Source: Collinsella sp. (GTDB lineage: Bacteria; Actinomycetota; Coriobacteriia; Coriobacteriales; Coriobacteriaceae). From it: a stretch of 64,000 bases of DNA. Below are positions 35,640 to 44,797 of this stretch, piece by piece. The stretch covers positions 7,726 to 71,725 of the forward strand of contig DXMF01000024.1 of the NCBI GenBank assembly GCA_019414345.1, read 5' to 3'. Below the pieces are notes generated by a model. It was not told the origin of the DNA and searched no databases. It saw only the letters and a list, made by a program, of their open reading frames with translations. Position numbers and translations under genes: made by a program. Numbering within the stretch: the first letter of the stretch is position 1; each line of letters begins with the position of its first letter.

Positions 35640-36961
35640 TCGACACCGAGCACGTTAAATGCGACACCTGTACTGCCCCCGAGCCCATGGAGCTCGACGC
35701 CAGCGACGAGGCTTCGCGCGGCTGGCCCACTGTGGACATCGAGACCAACCCCTACAAGGGCCAGTTCCCGCTGTTCCAGCAGCACCCCGAGATCGCCTTC
35801 CTCGATAGCGCCGCCACCGCGCAGCGCCCTGCCTGTGTGCTCGACGCCGAACGCGACTTCTATCAGCGTATGAACGCCAACCCCCTTCGCGGCCTGTACT
35901 CGCTGTCCGTCGAGGCCACCGACGCCATCGCGAAGGTCCGCCAACAGATCGCCGACCTCATCGGCGCCGCCCAGGCCAACGAGGTCGTCTTCACCCGCAA
36001 CACGAGCGAGTCGCTCAACCTGGTCGCCAAGAGCTTTGCACCCACGGTGCTCGAGCCCGGTGACGAGGTCGTCATCACCATCATGGAGCACCACTCCAAC
36101 CTAATCCCGTGGCAGCAGGTCTGCCGCGAAACCGGCGCCAAGCTCGTCTACCTCTACCCCACCAAGACCGGCCAGCTCACCACCGAGGAGGTTCTTACCA
36201 AGGTTGGTCCCAAGACCAAAATTCTGGCCGTGGGTCAGGTTTCTAACGTGCTGGGCGTCGAGAACCCGGTCAAGAACCTCGGCAAGCTCGTCCATAAGTA
36301 CGGCGGCTATCTGGTCGTCGACGGCGCGCAGTCGCTGTCGCACATGCCGGTCGATGTGGCCGACCTGGGAGCCGACTTCTTTGCCTTTAGCGCACACAAG
36401 GCCATGGGCCCCATGGGCATCGGCGTGCTGTGGGGCAAGATGGACCTGCTCAACGCCATGCCGCCCATGCTCACCGGCGGCGAAATGATCGACTCTGTCA
36501 CCGAGCAGGACGCCGTCTGGGCGCCCGTCCCCGAGAAGTTCGAGGCCGGCACGCAGGACGCCGCCGGCATCTTCGCCACGGGCGCGGCACTCGACTACCT
36601 GGTCAACACGGTGGGTTACGAGAACATTCAGGCCCGCGAGCAGGCACTCGTCCACTACCTGATGGGCGAACTCATGCAGCTCGACTTTGTCCAGATCATC
36701 GGCTCCATCTATTGGGACAACCACCACGGCGTCGTGAGCTTTAACGTCAAGGGCATCCACCCGCACGACGTCGCGAGCATCATGGACATGGACGGCGTCT
36801 GCATCCGCGCCGGCCACCACTGCGCGCAGCCGCTGCTTACCTGGCTGGGCGTCGAGAACCTTGCCTGCTGCCGCGCCAGCGTGGCCTTCTACAGCGACAA
36901 GGCCGACATCGACAAGTTCATCGCCGGCCTGCATCACGTTTGGAGCACGTTCAATGGGTAA
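35636..36961 (+). CDS. sufS: Cysteine desulfurase SufS
   Basis: A 441-aa PLP-dependent group II cysteine desulfurase giving sulfur to SufU. The PLP lysine is in FSAHKAMGPMGIG and the catalytic Cys in RAGHHCAQPLL. It is about 35-40 residues longer than typical SufS, the extra part being N-terminal (CDTC at about residues 9-12, then an acidic linker) before the usual start FPLFQQHPEIAFLDSAATAQ. The start overlaps sufD by 4 bp; no better internal start is obvious. The next gene overlaps its end by 8 bp. Confidence 0.95.
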   Translation: MIDTEHVKCDTCTAPEPMELDASDEASRGWPTVDIETNPYKGQFPLFQQHPEIAFLDSAATAQRPACVLDAERDFYQRMNANPLRGLYSLSVEATDAIAKVRQQIADLIGAAQANEVVFTRNTSESLNLVAKSFAPTVLEPGDEVVITIMEHHSNLIPWQQVCRETGAKLVYLYPTKTGQLTTEEVLTKVGPKTKILAVGQVSNVLGVENPVKNLGKLVHKYGGYLVVDGAQSLSHMPVDVADLGADFFAFSAHKAMGPMGIGVLWGKMDLLNAMPPMLTGGEMIDSVTEQDAVWAPVPEKFEAGTQDAAGIFATGAALDYLVNTVGYENIQAREQALVHYLMGELMQLDFVQIIGSIYWDNHHGVVSFNVKGIHPHDVASIMDMDGVCIRAGHHCAQPLLTWLGVENLACCRASVAFYSDKADIDKFIAGLHHVWSTFNG

Positions 36962-37376
36962 TCTGTACACCTCCACCACATTTATGGAGCACAACTCGCA
37001 CCCCGACTATAAGTACGAGATGGATGCTCCCACGCACGAGCACGACGGCATCAACCCCAGCTGCGGAGACGAGCTCACCCTGCAGCTACGTGTCGAGAAC
37101 AACGTGATCGAGGAGGCCTCCTTTACCGGCCACGGCTGCGCCATCAGCCAGGCCAGTGCCGACATCATGGCCGACCTCATCACCGGCGAGACCGTCGAGG
37201 AAGCTCACCGCCTGGCAGAGCTCTTCCTCGCCATGATCCGCGGCGAGCAGCTCTCCGAGGAAGACCTGGAAGACCTGGACGAGGCCGCCCAGCTTCAGGA
37301 CATCTCGCACATGCCCGCCCGCGTCAAATGCGCCGAGCTCGCCTGGCGCACCCTCGACGGCATGCTCGAGGGGTAA
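36954..37376 (+). CDS. sufU: Sulfur acceptor / scaffold SufU
   Basis: A 140-aa SufU. The zinc-site Cys residues are visible in NPSCGDELTL, GHGCAISQAS and RVKCAELAW. SufU takes the persulfide from SufS in Gram-positive type SUF systems. ATG at 36954 with GGAG eight bases upstream, overlapping the end of sufS. Last gene of the operon, 44 bp before a strong terminator. Confidence 0.95.
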   Translation: MGNLYTSTTFMEHNSHPDYKYEMDAPTHEHDGINPSCGDELTLQLRVENNVIEEASFTGHGCAISQASADIMADLITGETVEEAHRLAELFLAMIRGEQLSEEDLEDLDEAAQLQDISHMPARVKCAELAWRTLDGMLEG

Positions 37377-37420
37377 ACTAACCAGTAGCGTATGCCCCGA
37401 ATCCAAGGTTTTTGATTGCC

Positions 37421-37450
37421 GAGCCGCCCGATACGGGCGGCTCTGTTTTT
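37421..37450 (+). terminator. suf operon terminator
   Basis: Perfect 10-bp stem GAGCCGCCCG / CGGGCGGCTC (37421-37430, 37434-37443), three-base loop, then TGTTTTT. Confidence 0.92.
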
Positions 37451-38046
37451 CCTAATGAGCGCGGACGCACGAAGTCCGCGCGTCCGACGCTCCGTCTGTC
37501 ATTTACCACACAGCAGACGCGAACACGGGCGTTTTTCACAGCACCAAAGGCCTGCGGCAGGGCCCCGGACCCGCCAAGCAATTCGCCAAGCCCCGTTCTG
37601 CGAAGCTCCGACTCGCTTCGCGCCTGCCGCAGACGGGTCCCATAGGGAGCGGCGTGCATTTTTGCGAGTATTCAGCACGCCAAGCTGTGTGTATACGCAT
37701 CGAAAGCGTTAATCAACGTCTTTAGGCGCATATATATTGTGTTTTAGAACAAGCATCGCGGTCTGACGGGACGCAGGCACGTGCTTCGGGGGCGCAACGG
37801 CGGGAATCAATAGCTTCGGGACCCGTATGTTGCAAGATTGCGGCGGTGCCGACAGCAACACGATGCTGAAAACTCCGTTTTTTGCACGGCGCAGACGGGG
37901 GTAGGCACGGGCAAACCCGGACCGAGCCGTTATTTTATGCAAGATGACGATTGTTCTATGCATATTAAGAAGTGCAGTTACCGTACCAAGCTTTTGAACG
38001 CTGGTTGCGGCGTATGAACGACCCCAGCTGCGGTGAACAGGCGACC
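37451..38046. other. Non-coding gap between suf terminator and RAYT gene
   Basis: About 600 bp with no frame that looks like a gene; short frames on both strands lack ribosome sites and recognisable sequence. It has one further hairpin, GCGCGGAC / GTCCGCGC (37459-37466, 37474-37481). Possibly remnant mobile or intergenic repeat DNA. Confidence 0.5.
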
Positions 38047-38859
38047 TTACATCACGTTTCCGCCAGCCCGCATCGCCGTTCGCGCGCGGGCGCGCACGAT
38101 ACGAGATACGGTACTCTTGCCAATCCCGGTATACCGCTCAATCTGGCGCACCGTAAAGCCGGCATTGTTCAATCCAACAATAACGGTATCGCGCTGCGCC
38201 GGCGGTGCAGTTTTAACCACATTGAGCGGAACCCCGAGGCTCTTCGCCATCTTGTCGGCAAAGGCGTGGCGTTCACACTCTGTCTCTTTCATATCGCACA
38301 GCGCCGGCTCGCTACCGTCGGGTGTCGAAAGCGAATAGGCAATAAAGCCCTCGGCAGAACCAAAAAGTTCAAGCACGCAAGAAGGATCAGAAAATCCCCT
38401 CGCGGCATCGGCCGCATCACAGTCGTAAGAGCGCAGATGTTCCGCAAAGCTGCTCCAGGGATAACGCTCGATTAGGCTAACGCCCACCTCCTGCGGATCG
38501 GCGTGTACGGAGCGAATAGCCTCCATCACCTGCCAATCGGTATCGAGCGAACGCCGGTCAAAACGGTTCTGGAACAGATGGCCTGTGCGCCCCGTGCGCT
38601 TATTGAACCGCCGCGCGTATGTCAAAAGCAGCCGGTGCATTGCCGCGCTCATCCTGTCCTCGTAATCTGCAAGCACCAAATGCACGTGATTGCCCATAAG
38701 GCACCAGGCGATAACCGTCACACCCTCCTCGCGGCAGCACTCGCGCATCAGCTCCAAAAACTCCCACCGGTCGTCATCGCCCTCAAAGATGAGCCGCTTG
38801 CCCGTACCGCGGGCACAGACATGGTAAAAGCTGGTAACCGTTCTCCAAACGCGCTGCAT
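38047..38859 (-). CDS. REP-associated (Y1/IS200-like) transposase, RAYT
   Basis: A 270-aa HUH single-strand transposase domesticated type. It starts MQRVWRTVTSFYHVCARG from the ATG at 38859 (GAAGGGAG upstream); a longer frame to 39072 adds residues without homology. The HUH motif is in CLMGNHVHLVL, and the nucleophile Tyr is likely in LLTYARRFNKRTGRTGHLFQ. The C-terminal 80 residues end with a helix-turn-helix (TVRQIERYTGIGKSTVSRIV). A single copy with no IS ends visible, as expected for RAYTs, which mobilise REP-type hairpins rather than themselves. It sits between two Fe-S-related gene sets. Confidence 0.88.
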   Translation of the reverse strand: MQRVWRTVTSFYHVCARGTGKRLIFEGDDDRWEFLELMRECCREEGVTVIAWCLMGNHVHLVLADYEDRMSAAMHRLLLTYARRFNKRTGRTGHLFQNRFDRRSLDTDWQVMEAIRSVHADPQEVGVSLIERYPWSSFAEHLRSYDCDAADAARGFSDPSCVLELFGSAEGFIAYSLSTPDGSEPALCDMKETECERHAFADKMAKSLGVPLNVVKTAPPAQRDTVIVGLNNAGFTVRQIERYTGIGKSTVSRIVRARARTAMRAGGNVM

Positions 38860-39262
38860 GGCGCTCCCTTCGCCGGGATCTGCTTGCCATCCAATACAGC
38901 ACGATTGAAGCGCGCCATCAAAACATTCACGCAAAACAATACACTCGCGCGGCCAAAGGCAGTAATCAGGCGGCGAACGGCACCGTTGCAACAGGTCAAC
39001 CCCCGCAATGCTTACAAGAGCTGACCAATAGCTTGCCCAAGACGGACCCCCTCTACGGAAGTTCGCGACCACAGAACATAGAGTTAAACCGTTTCAATTA
39101 AAACTTCCGGACTTCTCGCTACGAAAACTGAGCCGTTCGCCGAATATTCCGTGCATTTCGCGGTATTATAGGGGCTGCATGTCATGTCCCTTTCGAAGGG
39201 TCGCCCGGCAATCGCCAGCCACGACCCCCAGACGGGACGCCAACACGATAGAGAGGAGAGGC
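38860..39262. promoter_or_regulatory. Upstream region of the NifU-like gene
   Basis: No gene is supported here. The part nearest the NifU-like gene is AT-richer and has TATTAT (39164-39169) as a possible -10, with no good -35. The half nearest the RAYT gene shows no distinct element. Confidence 0.35.
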
Positions 39263-39997
39263 ATGCAGTACTCACAGGAAGTGGAGAACATGTGCCCCGT
39301 TGCCAAGGGTGCATACCACGGCCCCGCACCCATCCCCGAGGAGGGCAAGTGGGTCCAGGCTAAGGAGATTTCCGACATCTCCGGTCTTACGCACGGTGTG
39401 GGTTGGTGCGCACCTCAGCAGGGCGCCTGCAAGCTCACGCTGAACGTCAAGGACGGCATCATCGAGGAGGCCCTCGTTGAGACCATCGGCTGCTCGGGTA
39501 TGACCCACTCTGCCGCCATGGCTTCCGAGATCCTTCCCGGTAAGACCATCCTCGAGGCCCTCAACACCGACCTCGTCTGCGACGCCATCAACGTTGCTAT
39601 GCGCGAGATCTTCCTGCAGATCGTTTACGGCCGCAGCCAGACCGCGTTCTCCGAGGGCGGCCTGCCCGTGGGCGCCTCCCTCGACGACCTCGGCAAGGGC
39701 CTTCGCTCTCAGGTCGGCACCATGTTCGGCACCAAGGCCAAGGGCGCTCGTTACCTCGAGCTCGCTCAGGGCTACGTCACCCGCATGGCTCTCAACGACA
39801 AGAACGAGATCATCGCATTCGAGTTCCTGAACCTCGGCAAGTTCACCGACGCCGTCAAGGCCGGCAAGACCCCCGAGGAGGCCATCGCTGGCGCTATGGG
39901 CCACTATGGTCAGTGGGAGAACGCTGCCAAGTACATCGACCCGCGCACCGACGAGGAGACTCACTCCGTCGCCAGCGTGTTCCCGGTTCACGAGTAG
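39263..39997 (+). CDS. NifU-like Fe-S scaffold protein
   Basis: A 244-aa protein with a NifU/IscU N-terminal-like core: GVGWCAPQQGACKLTLNVKD, TIGCSGMTHSAAMASEIL and TDLVCDAINVAM carry the candidate ligand Cys residues. It continues with about 100 residues not found in SufU. ATG at 39263 with GAGGAGAGG; upstream in-frame starts are unlikely. It is followed 18 bp later by the GGGtGRT gene, an arrangement known from anaerobic Firmicutes and Actinobacteria. The partner enzyme for any cluster it carries is unknown. Confidence 0.8.
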   Translation: MQYSQEVENMCPVAKGAYHGPAPIPEEGKWVQAKEISDISGLTHGVGWCAPQQGACKLTLNVKDGIIEEALVETIGCSGMTHSAAMASEILPGKTILEALNTDLVCDAINVAMREIFLQIVYGRSQTAFSEGGLPVGASLDDLGKGLRSQVGTMFGTKAKGARYLELAQGYVTRMALNDKNEIIAFEFLNLGKFTDAVKAGKTPEEAIAGAMGHYGQWENAAKYIDPRTDEETHSVASVFPVHE

Positions 39998-40015
39998 AAA
40001 GGGAGGGAAATAACT

Positions 40016-41020
40016 ATGACTGTTACGTTCGAAGGTTACGAGCGCCGCGCTGACAAGATCAACAAGTGCCTCGCCGACAACGGCATCGCCTCCCTCGAGG
40101 AAGCTCTGCAGATCTGCACCGACAAGGGCTTCAACCCGCGTGAGATCGTCAACAACACCCAGTCCATCGCCTTCCAGAACGCCGAGTGGGCCTACACCCT
40201 CGGTTGCGCTCTCGCTGTCAAGCGTGGCGCCAAGTCCGCTTCTGAGGCTGCCGCCATCATCGGCGAGGGCATCCAGGCCTTCACCGTTCCCGGCTCCGTC
40301 GCCGAGGACCGCAAGGTCGGTCTGGGCCACGGCAACCTGGGCGCTATGCTGCTCTCCGACGACACCGAGTGCTTCGCCTTCCTGGCCGGTCACGAGTCCT
40401 TCGCTGCCGCTGAGGGTGCTATCGGCCTGGCTCTGAACGCCAACAAGGCTCGCAAGAAGCCGCTGCGCGTCATCCTCAACGGTCTGGGCAAGGACGCTGC
40501 TCAGATCATCGCCCGCATCAACGGCTTCACCTACGTGAAGACCCAGTTCGACTACTTCACGGGCGAGCTCAAGGTCGTCGAGACCATCCCCTACTCCGAT
40601 GGTCCCCGCGCCGCCGTCAACTGCTACGGCGCCGACGACGTCCGCGAGGGCGTTGCCATCATGTGGCACGAGAACGTCGACATCTCGATCACCGGTAACT
40701 CCACCAACCCCACGCGCTTCCAGCACCCCGTCGCTGGCACCTACAAGAAGGAGCGCCTCGAGGCTGGCAAGAAGTACTTCTCCGTCGCTTCTGGTGGCGG
40801 CACTGGCCGTACCCTGCACCCGGACAACATGGGCGCCGGCCCTGCCTCTTACGGCATGACCGACACCATGGGCCGCATGCACTCCGACGCCCAGTTCGCC
40901 GGTTCTTCCTCCGTGCCTGCGCACGTCGACATGATGGGTCTCATCGGCATGGGCAACAACCCCATGGTCGGTGCCACCGTCGCCTGCGCTGTCGCCGTCG
41001 AGGAGGCCCTCAAGGCCTAA
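40016..41020 (+). CDS. GGGtGRT family protein
   Basis: A 334-aa protein of the GGGtGRT family, named for the motif seen here as ASGGGTGRTLHP (about residues 259-270). Other conserved-looking blocks are GLGHGNLGAMLLSDDTECFA and MWHENVDISITGNSTNPTRF. Soluble, no signal peptide. Codon use is strongly biased to C/T-ending optimal codons, suggesting high expression. Coupled to a NifU-like scaffold, so a role in Fe-S or redox metabolism is likely, but the biochemical function is not known. AAGGGAGGG precedes the ATG. Confidence 0.85.
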   Translation: MTVTFEGYERRADKINKCLADNGIASLEEALQICTDKGFNPREIVNNTQSIAFQNAEWAYTLGCALAVKRGAKSASEAAAIIGEGIQAFTVPGSVAEDRKVGLGHGNLGAMLLSDDTECFAFLAGHESFAAAEGAIGLALNANKARKKPLRVILNGLGKDAAQIIARINGFTYVKTQFDYFTGELKVVETIPYSDGPRAAVNCYGADDVREGVAIMWHENVDISITGNSTNPTRFQHPVAGTYKKERLEAGKKYFSVASGGGTGRTLHPDNMGAGPASYGMTDTMGRMHSDAQFAGSSSVPAHVDMMGLIGMGNNPMVGATVACAVAVEEALKA

Positions 41021-41055
41021 TCGCGCCCGCGCGATGCTCATATAGTTGAGCTTTG

Positions 41056-41089
41056 GAGCCGCTACCCACCCGGGTAGTGGCTCTTTTTG
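41056..41089 (+). terminator. Terminator of the NifU-like/GGGtGRT operon
   Basis: GAGCCGCTACCC pairs with GGGTAGTGGCTC (one G-U), four-base loop, then TTTTTG. Confidence 0.9.
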
Positions 41090-41276
41090 TTTGCGCTGTC
41101 GCAGGGTAGCTAATGCCGATATATCAGTTGGGGCGAAATACAAGATGTGATGAGATGGAGCTTCAGAGCGTCCATGACGCCCACCTGCCATATTTGCCCT
41201 TTACCGATTTGCCGGGTCTTTGCGGCCCCATTGCCGATCACCCGTGCGACAATGCGCCGGACGAGAAAGGAATCCG

Positions 41277-42803
41277 ATGGAATCGACTGATGTACTGGTA
41301 ATTGGATCTGGCATTGCGGGCCTTTGTGCCGCCATCGAAGCGGCACGCACGGGTGCAACCGTCACTGTGGCAAGCGCCGGCAAGACCATGAGTGGATCGA
41401 GCTTCTTCCCGGGTACCTGGGGCCTCGGCCTCATCGGTCCCGTCGACGAAGACGACGAGCAGGACCTCATCGACACCATCCTGGCCGTCGGCGGCGGCGT
41501 TGCCGACCCCGAACTCGTCCAGACGTTCGTCCACGGCATTCCCCGGGCAATTACATGGCTCGAACGGGAGCTGGGTGTTGAACTCCAACGTCCGCAAAGT
41601 GCCGAGAGCGCCCAGCAAAAGCAATTTATCCCCTGCTTTGACCACAAGACGCGCATGTGGCGCGGCCTCACCCGCAAGCCCCTTGAGGACGCTCTGACGA
41701 CCTGGATCGAGTCGCTCGGCATTCGCCTGCTCCCCCGCCATGAGCTTATCGACCTTGTTGAGGACACGAACGGCAGAATAACCGGAACCGTACTCTACGA
41801 CCTTACCGAAAATCGAATCGTGCCCTTTGCTGCCAAGGCCACGGTCATCGCAGCCGGTGGCACAGGCGGCCTGTTCGAGCGCAGCCTTACGTCGGCTGAT
41901 GTGCTCAGTTCCTCGCAGGCCATCGCGCTGGCGCACGGCGCAACACTTACTAATATAGAGTTCATGCAGATGATGCCCGGCTTCATCGAGCCCAGGCGTA
42001 ACTTGGTCTTCAATGAGAAAACCTGGCGCTACGTGCACGTAGACCAGCCGGTAGATATTGCCGACGACAAGCTGGACGACCTGCTCGAGCAGCGCTCTGG
42101 ATATGGTCCCTTCACGTCACGCTTGGCCTCCCGCGCTATCGATCTTGCCATCGATCAGGCAGGCGCCGAAGGCCTGGCGCTCCGCTACGACTTCCCCCGC
42201 GAGGATGTCCCAGAGTTTGTGCAGACCTTTGCCACCTGGCTGCAAGACGAGCACGGCATCGCGCCGACCGACGAGATGCGCGTTGCGATGTATGCCCACG
42301 CCGCTAACGGCGGCATCAAGATCGATAAGACCGCGCACACGGGCGTTGAGGGCCTCTACGCTTGCGGCGAGGCGACAGGCGGCATGCACGGCGCCGACCG
42401 CATTGGTGGCTTGTCAAGCGCCAACGGCATCGTATTCGGACGCATCGCAGGCGCATCGGCAGCCCTTGCAGCACAGAAAGAGCCTGAGGCAGCGCTGAAG
42501 GCGGATATCGCCCTCCCCCACTACGGCATTGCCGCAACAGATGCCGAACGCCTGACACACAGCCTTAGGCACACGATGAGCACCTATTGCATGATCAACA
42601 GGGCCGAAACAGGCCTATCCGAGGCCCTGCAACAGCTTGAAAGCCTGCAAGACGAAGCCACGGCTCTAAATAAGCCACATGCCAACGACAGCGAAATCGC
42701 TGCCCTCGCCCGCCTGCAATCGCAGATTCAACTAGCACAGGAAATGGTCAAAGCCATGCGCAAGCGAACTGAAAGCCTGGGTTCGCACTTTCGAGCGGAC
42801 TAA
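41277..42803 (+). CDS. FAD-dependent oxidoreductase, fumarate reductase / L-aspartate oxidase family
   Basis: A 508-aa flavoprotein. The FAD-binding beta-alpha-beta is VLVIGSGIAGLCAAIEAAR at the N-terminus; AKATVIAAGGTGGLFE, and GLYACGEATGGMHGADRIGG near residue 360, complete the fold. The SSANGIVFGR segment resembles both NadB and FrdA. There is no N-terminal signal or covalent flavin domain, and no nadA/nadC or frdB next to it, so it cannot be named more closely. ATG at 41277 with AAAGGA upstream. Stand-alone gene. Confidence 0.8.
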   Translation: MESTDVLVIGSGIAGLCAAIEAARTGATVTVASAGKTMSGSSFFPGTWGLGLIGPVDEDDEQDLIDTILAVGGGVADPELVQTFVHGIPRAITWLERELGVELQRPQSAESAQQKQFIPCFDHKTRMWRGLTRKPLEDALTTWIESLGIRLLPRHELIDLVEDTNGRITGTVLYDLTENRIVPFAAKATVIAAGGTGGLFERSLTSADVLSSSQAIALAHGATLTNIEFMQMMPGFIEPRRNLVFNEKTWRYVHVDQPVDIADDKLDDLLEQRSGYGPFTSRLASRAIDLAIDQAGAEGLALRYDFPREDVPEFVQTFATWLQDEHGIAPTDEMRVAMYAHAANGGIKIDKTAHTGVEGLYACGEATGGMHGADRIGGLSSANGIVFGRIAGASAALAAQKEPEAALKADIALPHYGIAATDAERLTHSLRHTMSTYCMINRAETGLSEALQQLESLQDEATALNKPHANDSEIAALARLQSQIQLAQEMVKAMRKRTESLGSHFRAD

Positions 42804-42973
42804 ATCGATTCTCACTTTAAGCTTGATCACAACTTCTCAACATGCATCGAGCCCCGTGAGCATAATTCTCATAAGGAGAGCACGTTTATGGGGCTTTAGC
42901 CGTGTTTCCCTAAGGGAATCACGGTGCAGTTTCCCCAACTTCGCGCCCCGACGGGTTCGACCCCATGCGAGGT

Positions 42974-43008
42974 CAAAAAAAGACGGCCAACTTTCGTTGA
43001 CCGTCTTA
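42974..43008 (-). terminator. Terminator of the tRNA-His/Lys/Lys operon
   Basis: On the minus strand, AAGACGGTCAAC / GTTGGCCGTCTT with a GAAA loop, followed by a run of T. Just downstream of the last tRNA-Lys. Confidence 0.9.
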
Positions 43009-43016
43009 ACTTGCTT

Positions 43017-43092
43017 TGGTGGGCCGTCAGGGGGTCGAACCCTGGACCTTGGGATTAAGAGTCCCCTGCTCTACCAACTGAGCTAACGACCC
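43017..43092 (-). tRNA. tRNA-Lys (CTT), copy 2
   Basis: 76 nt including encoded CCA. Acceptor stem GGGTCGT/ACGGCCC, D-loop AGCTCAGTTGGTAGAGC, anticodon loop CTCTTAA (anticodon CTT), T-arm GGGTTCGACCC. Identical to the copy at 43136. Confidence 0.96.
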
Positions 43093-43135
43093 AAAGCTAA
43101 AGTCCATTATGGCGGACTTTAGAGGAGATATCGTG

Positions 43136-43211
43136 TGGTGGGCCGTCAGGGGGTCGAACCCTGGACCTTGGGATTAAGAGTCCCCTGCTCTACCAACTGA
43201 GCTAACGACCC
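43136..43211 (-). tRNA. tRNA-Lys (CTT), copy 1
   Basis: Identical in sequence to 43017-43092, with encoded CCA. 43 bp separate the two genes. Confidence 0.96.
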
Positions 43212-43233
43212 GATATCAACACGAAGCAAGAAC

Positions 43234-43311
43234 TGGGGTGGGTAAAGGGACTCGAACCCTCGACCTACGGGACCACAACCCGTCGCTCTAGCCAACTGAG
43301 CTACACCCACC
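43234..43311 (-). tRNA. tRNA-His (GTG)
   Basis: Anticodon loop TTGTGGT gives GTG. The gene encodes the extra G at -1 (43311) opposite C73, the identity mark of tRNA-His, and CCA at the end. First gene of the tRNA operon. Confidence 0.96.
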
Positions 43312-43337
43312 GTGTCCTGTGCGCTTCGCGCTCGACT

Positions 43338-43366
43338 ATTATTGCAAGGAACGCCACGCGATGCAA
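43338..43366 (-). promoter_or_regulatory. Promoter of the tRNA operon
   Basis: Minus-strand -35 TTGCAT (43361-43366) and -10 AATAAT (43338-43343) with a 17-bp spacer, 27 bp before tRNA-His. Confidence 0.65.
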
Positions 43367-43476
43367 GCCCCAATTTTCAAGAATTTTGAAAAGAGTTTTT
43401 CGAGACCATTTCGAGCAAATCCCACCGGTTTCATAGGAGTAAACTTGCCCCACTGCAAATCCTCGAAAGGACCGTC

Positions 43477-44658
43477 ATGAAAGAACTCTCCAACCGCACG
43501 GCAAGATTTACCGATTCGGTCATCCGCCGCATGACACGCATCTCCAATAAGTACGGCGCTGTCAATCTCTCGCAGGGCTTCCCCGACTTCGATCCCCCGG
43601 CGCAGCTGCTCGATAGCCTCAGCGCCATCGCCAGCGACCCCAAGCCGCTCTATCACCAGTACTCCATCACCTGGGGCTCCCAGGCCATGCGCGAGGCGCT
43701 CGCCGCCAAACAGGAGCACTTTATGGGCATGCCGGTGAACCCCAACGAGAATATCGTAGTCACCTGCGGCTCCACCGAGGCCATGATGGCCGCCATGATG
43801 ACGGTCACGAACCCCGGCGACAAGGTCGTCATCTTCTCGCCGTTCTATGAGAACTACGGCGCCGACACGATCCTTTCGGGTGCCGAGCCCATCTACGTGC
43901 CGCTCAACCCACCCACATTCGACTTTAACCGCGAGACGCTCGAGGCAGCCTTCCGCGACAACGACCCCAAAGCCATCGTCCTGTGCAACCCTTCCAACCC
44001 TTGCGGCAAGGTCTTTACGCGCGAGGAGCTCACCTTTATCGCCGACCTCTGCAAAAAATACGACGCCTACTGCATCACTGACGAGGTGTACGAGCACATC
44101 GTCTACGCGCCCCACGAGCACGTCTATATGGCCACGCTGCCCGGCATGTTCGAGCGGACCATCAGTTGCAGCTCGCTGTCCAAGACGTACTCCATCACCG
44201 GCTGGCGTCTGGGCTACACCATTGCCCCGGCCCAGATCACCGAGCGCATCAAGGAGGTCCACGACTTCCTCACCGTGGGTGCCGCCGCTCCCCTGCAGGA
44301 AGCTGTCGTCACCGCCCTCAACTTCGACGACAGCTATTACGATGAGGTCCTCGACCTCTACACCGCCAAACGCGACCTGTTCTGCCAGGGACTCGACAGC
44401 ATCGGTCTTGAGCACAACGTGCCGCAGGGCGCCTACTACGTCATGATGGACATCTCTGAGTTTAGCTATGACAGCGACCTCGAATTCTGCGAGGACCTCG
44501 CGTCTAAGGTGGGCGTGGGCGCCGTGCCCGGCTCGAGCTTCTTCCGCGAGCCCGTCAACCATCTGATTCGTTTCCACTTTGCCAAGCGAGACAAGACGCT
44601 TAACGCGGCGCTGGAGAACCTCAAGTCGCTACGTGATAAAATCAAGCCGCGCGGGTAA
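43477..44658 (+). CDS. Class I/II pyridoxal-phosphate aminotransferase
   Basis: A 393-aa fold-type I aminotransferase of the aspartate/kynurenine aminotransferase group. INLSQGFPDF-like start (VNLSQGFPDFDPP), the NPSNPCGKVF segment, and the PLP lysine in SSLSKTYSITGWRLGY are visible, with the substrate-carboxylate Arg in NHLIRFHFA. ATG at 43477 after GAAAGGA. Monocistronic, closed by a terminator. The amino-acid specificity is not evident. Confidence 0.88.
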   Translation: MKELSNRTARFTDSVIRRMTRISNKYGAVNLSQGFPDFDPPAQLLDSLSAIASDPKPLYHQYSITWGSQAMREALAAKQEHFMGMPVNPNENIVVTCGSTEAMMAAMMTVTNPGDKVVIFSPFYENYGADTILSGAEPIYVPLNPPTFDFNRETLEAAFRDNDPKAIVLCNPSNPCGKVFTREELTFIADLCKKYDAYCITDEVYEHIVYAPHEHVYMATLPGMFERTISCSSLSKTYSITGWRLGYTIAPAQITERIKEVHDFLTVGAAAPLQEAVVTALNFDDSYYDEVLDLYTAKRDLFCQGLDSIGLEHNVPQGAYYVMMDISEFSYDSDLEFCEDLASKVGVGAVPGSSFFREPVNHLIRFHFAKRDKTLNAALENLKSLRDKIKPRG

Positions 44659-44683
44659 GGACGGCCCGGCAGCTAAAGTAGCC

Positions 44684-44726
44684 AAAGAAGCCTCGCACCG
44701 CCCGCCGCGTTGCAAGGCTTCTTTTT
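44684..44726 (+). terminator. Terminator of the aminotransferase gene
   Basis: AAGAAGCCT (44685-44693) pairs with AGGCTTCTT (44715-44723), then TTT; further pairing inside the loop. Confidence 0.8.
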
Positions 44727-44797
44727 ATAGCGCTTTCTTAAATGGTTTAGCGCACTATACTTTAGTCACGGAGCAACTCGTCCCAGAGAGGAATACT

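Noticed and set aside
37709..37963. 84-codon minus-strand frame in the suf-RAYT gap
   Set aside because: No ribosome site, no recognisable sequence, and flanked by degenerate non-coding DNA.
38860..39072. N-terminal extension of the RAYT frame
   Set aside because: A good ribosome site and the family start lie at 38859; the extra residues show no homology pattern.
39272..41191. 639-codon minus-strand frame over the NifU-like/GGGtGRT genes
   Set aside because: Antisense shadow of two well-supported genes with strong codon bias.
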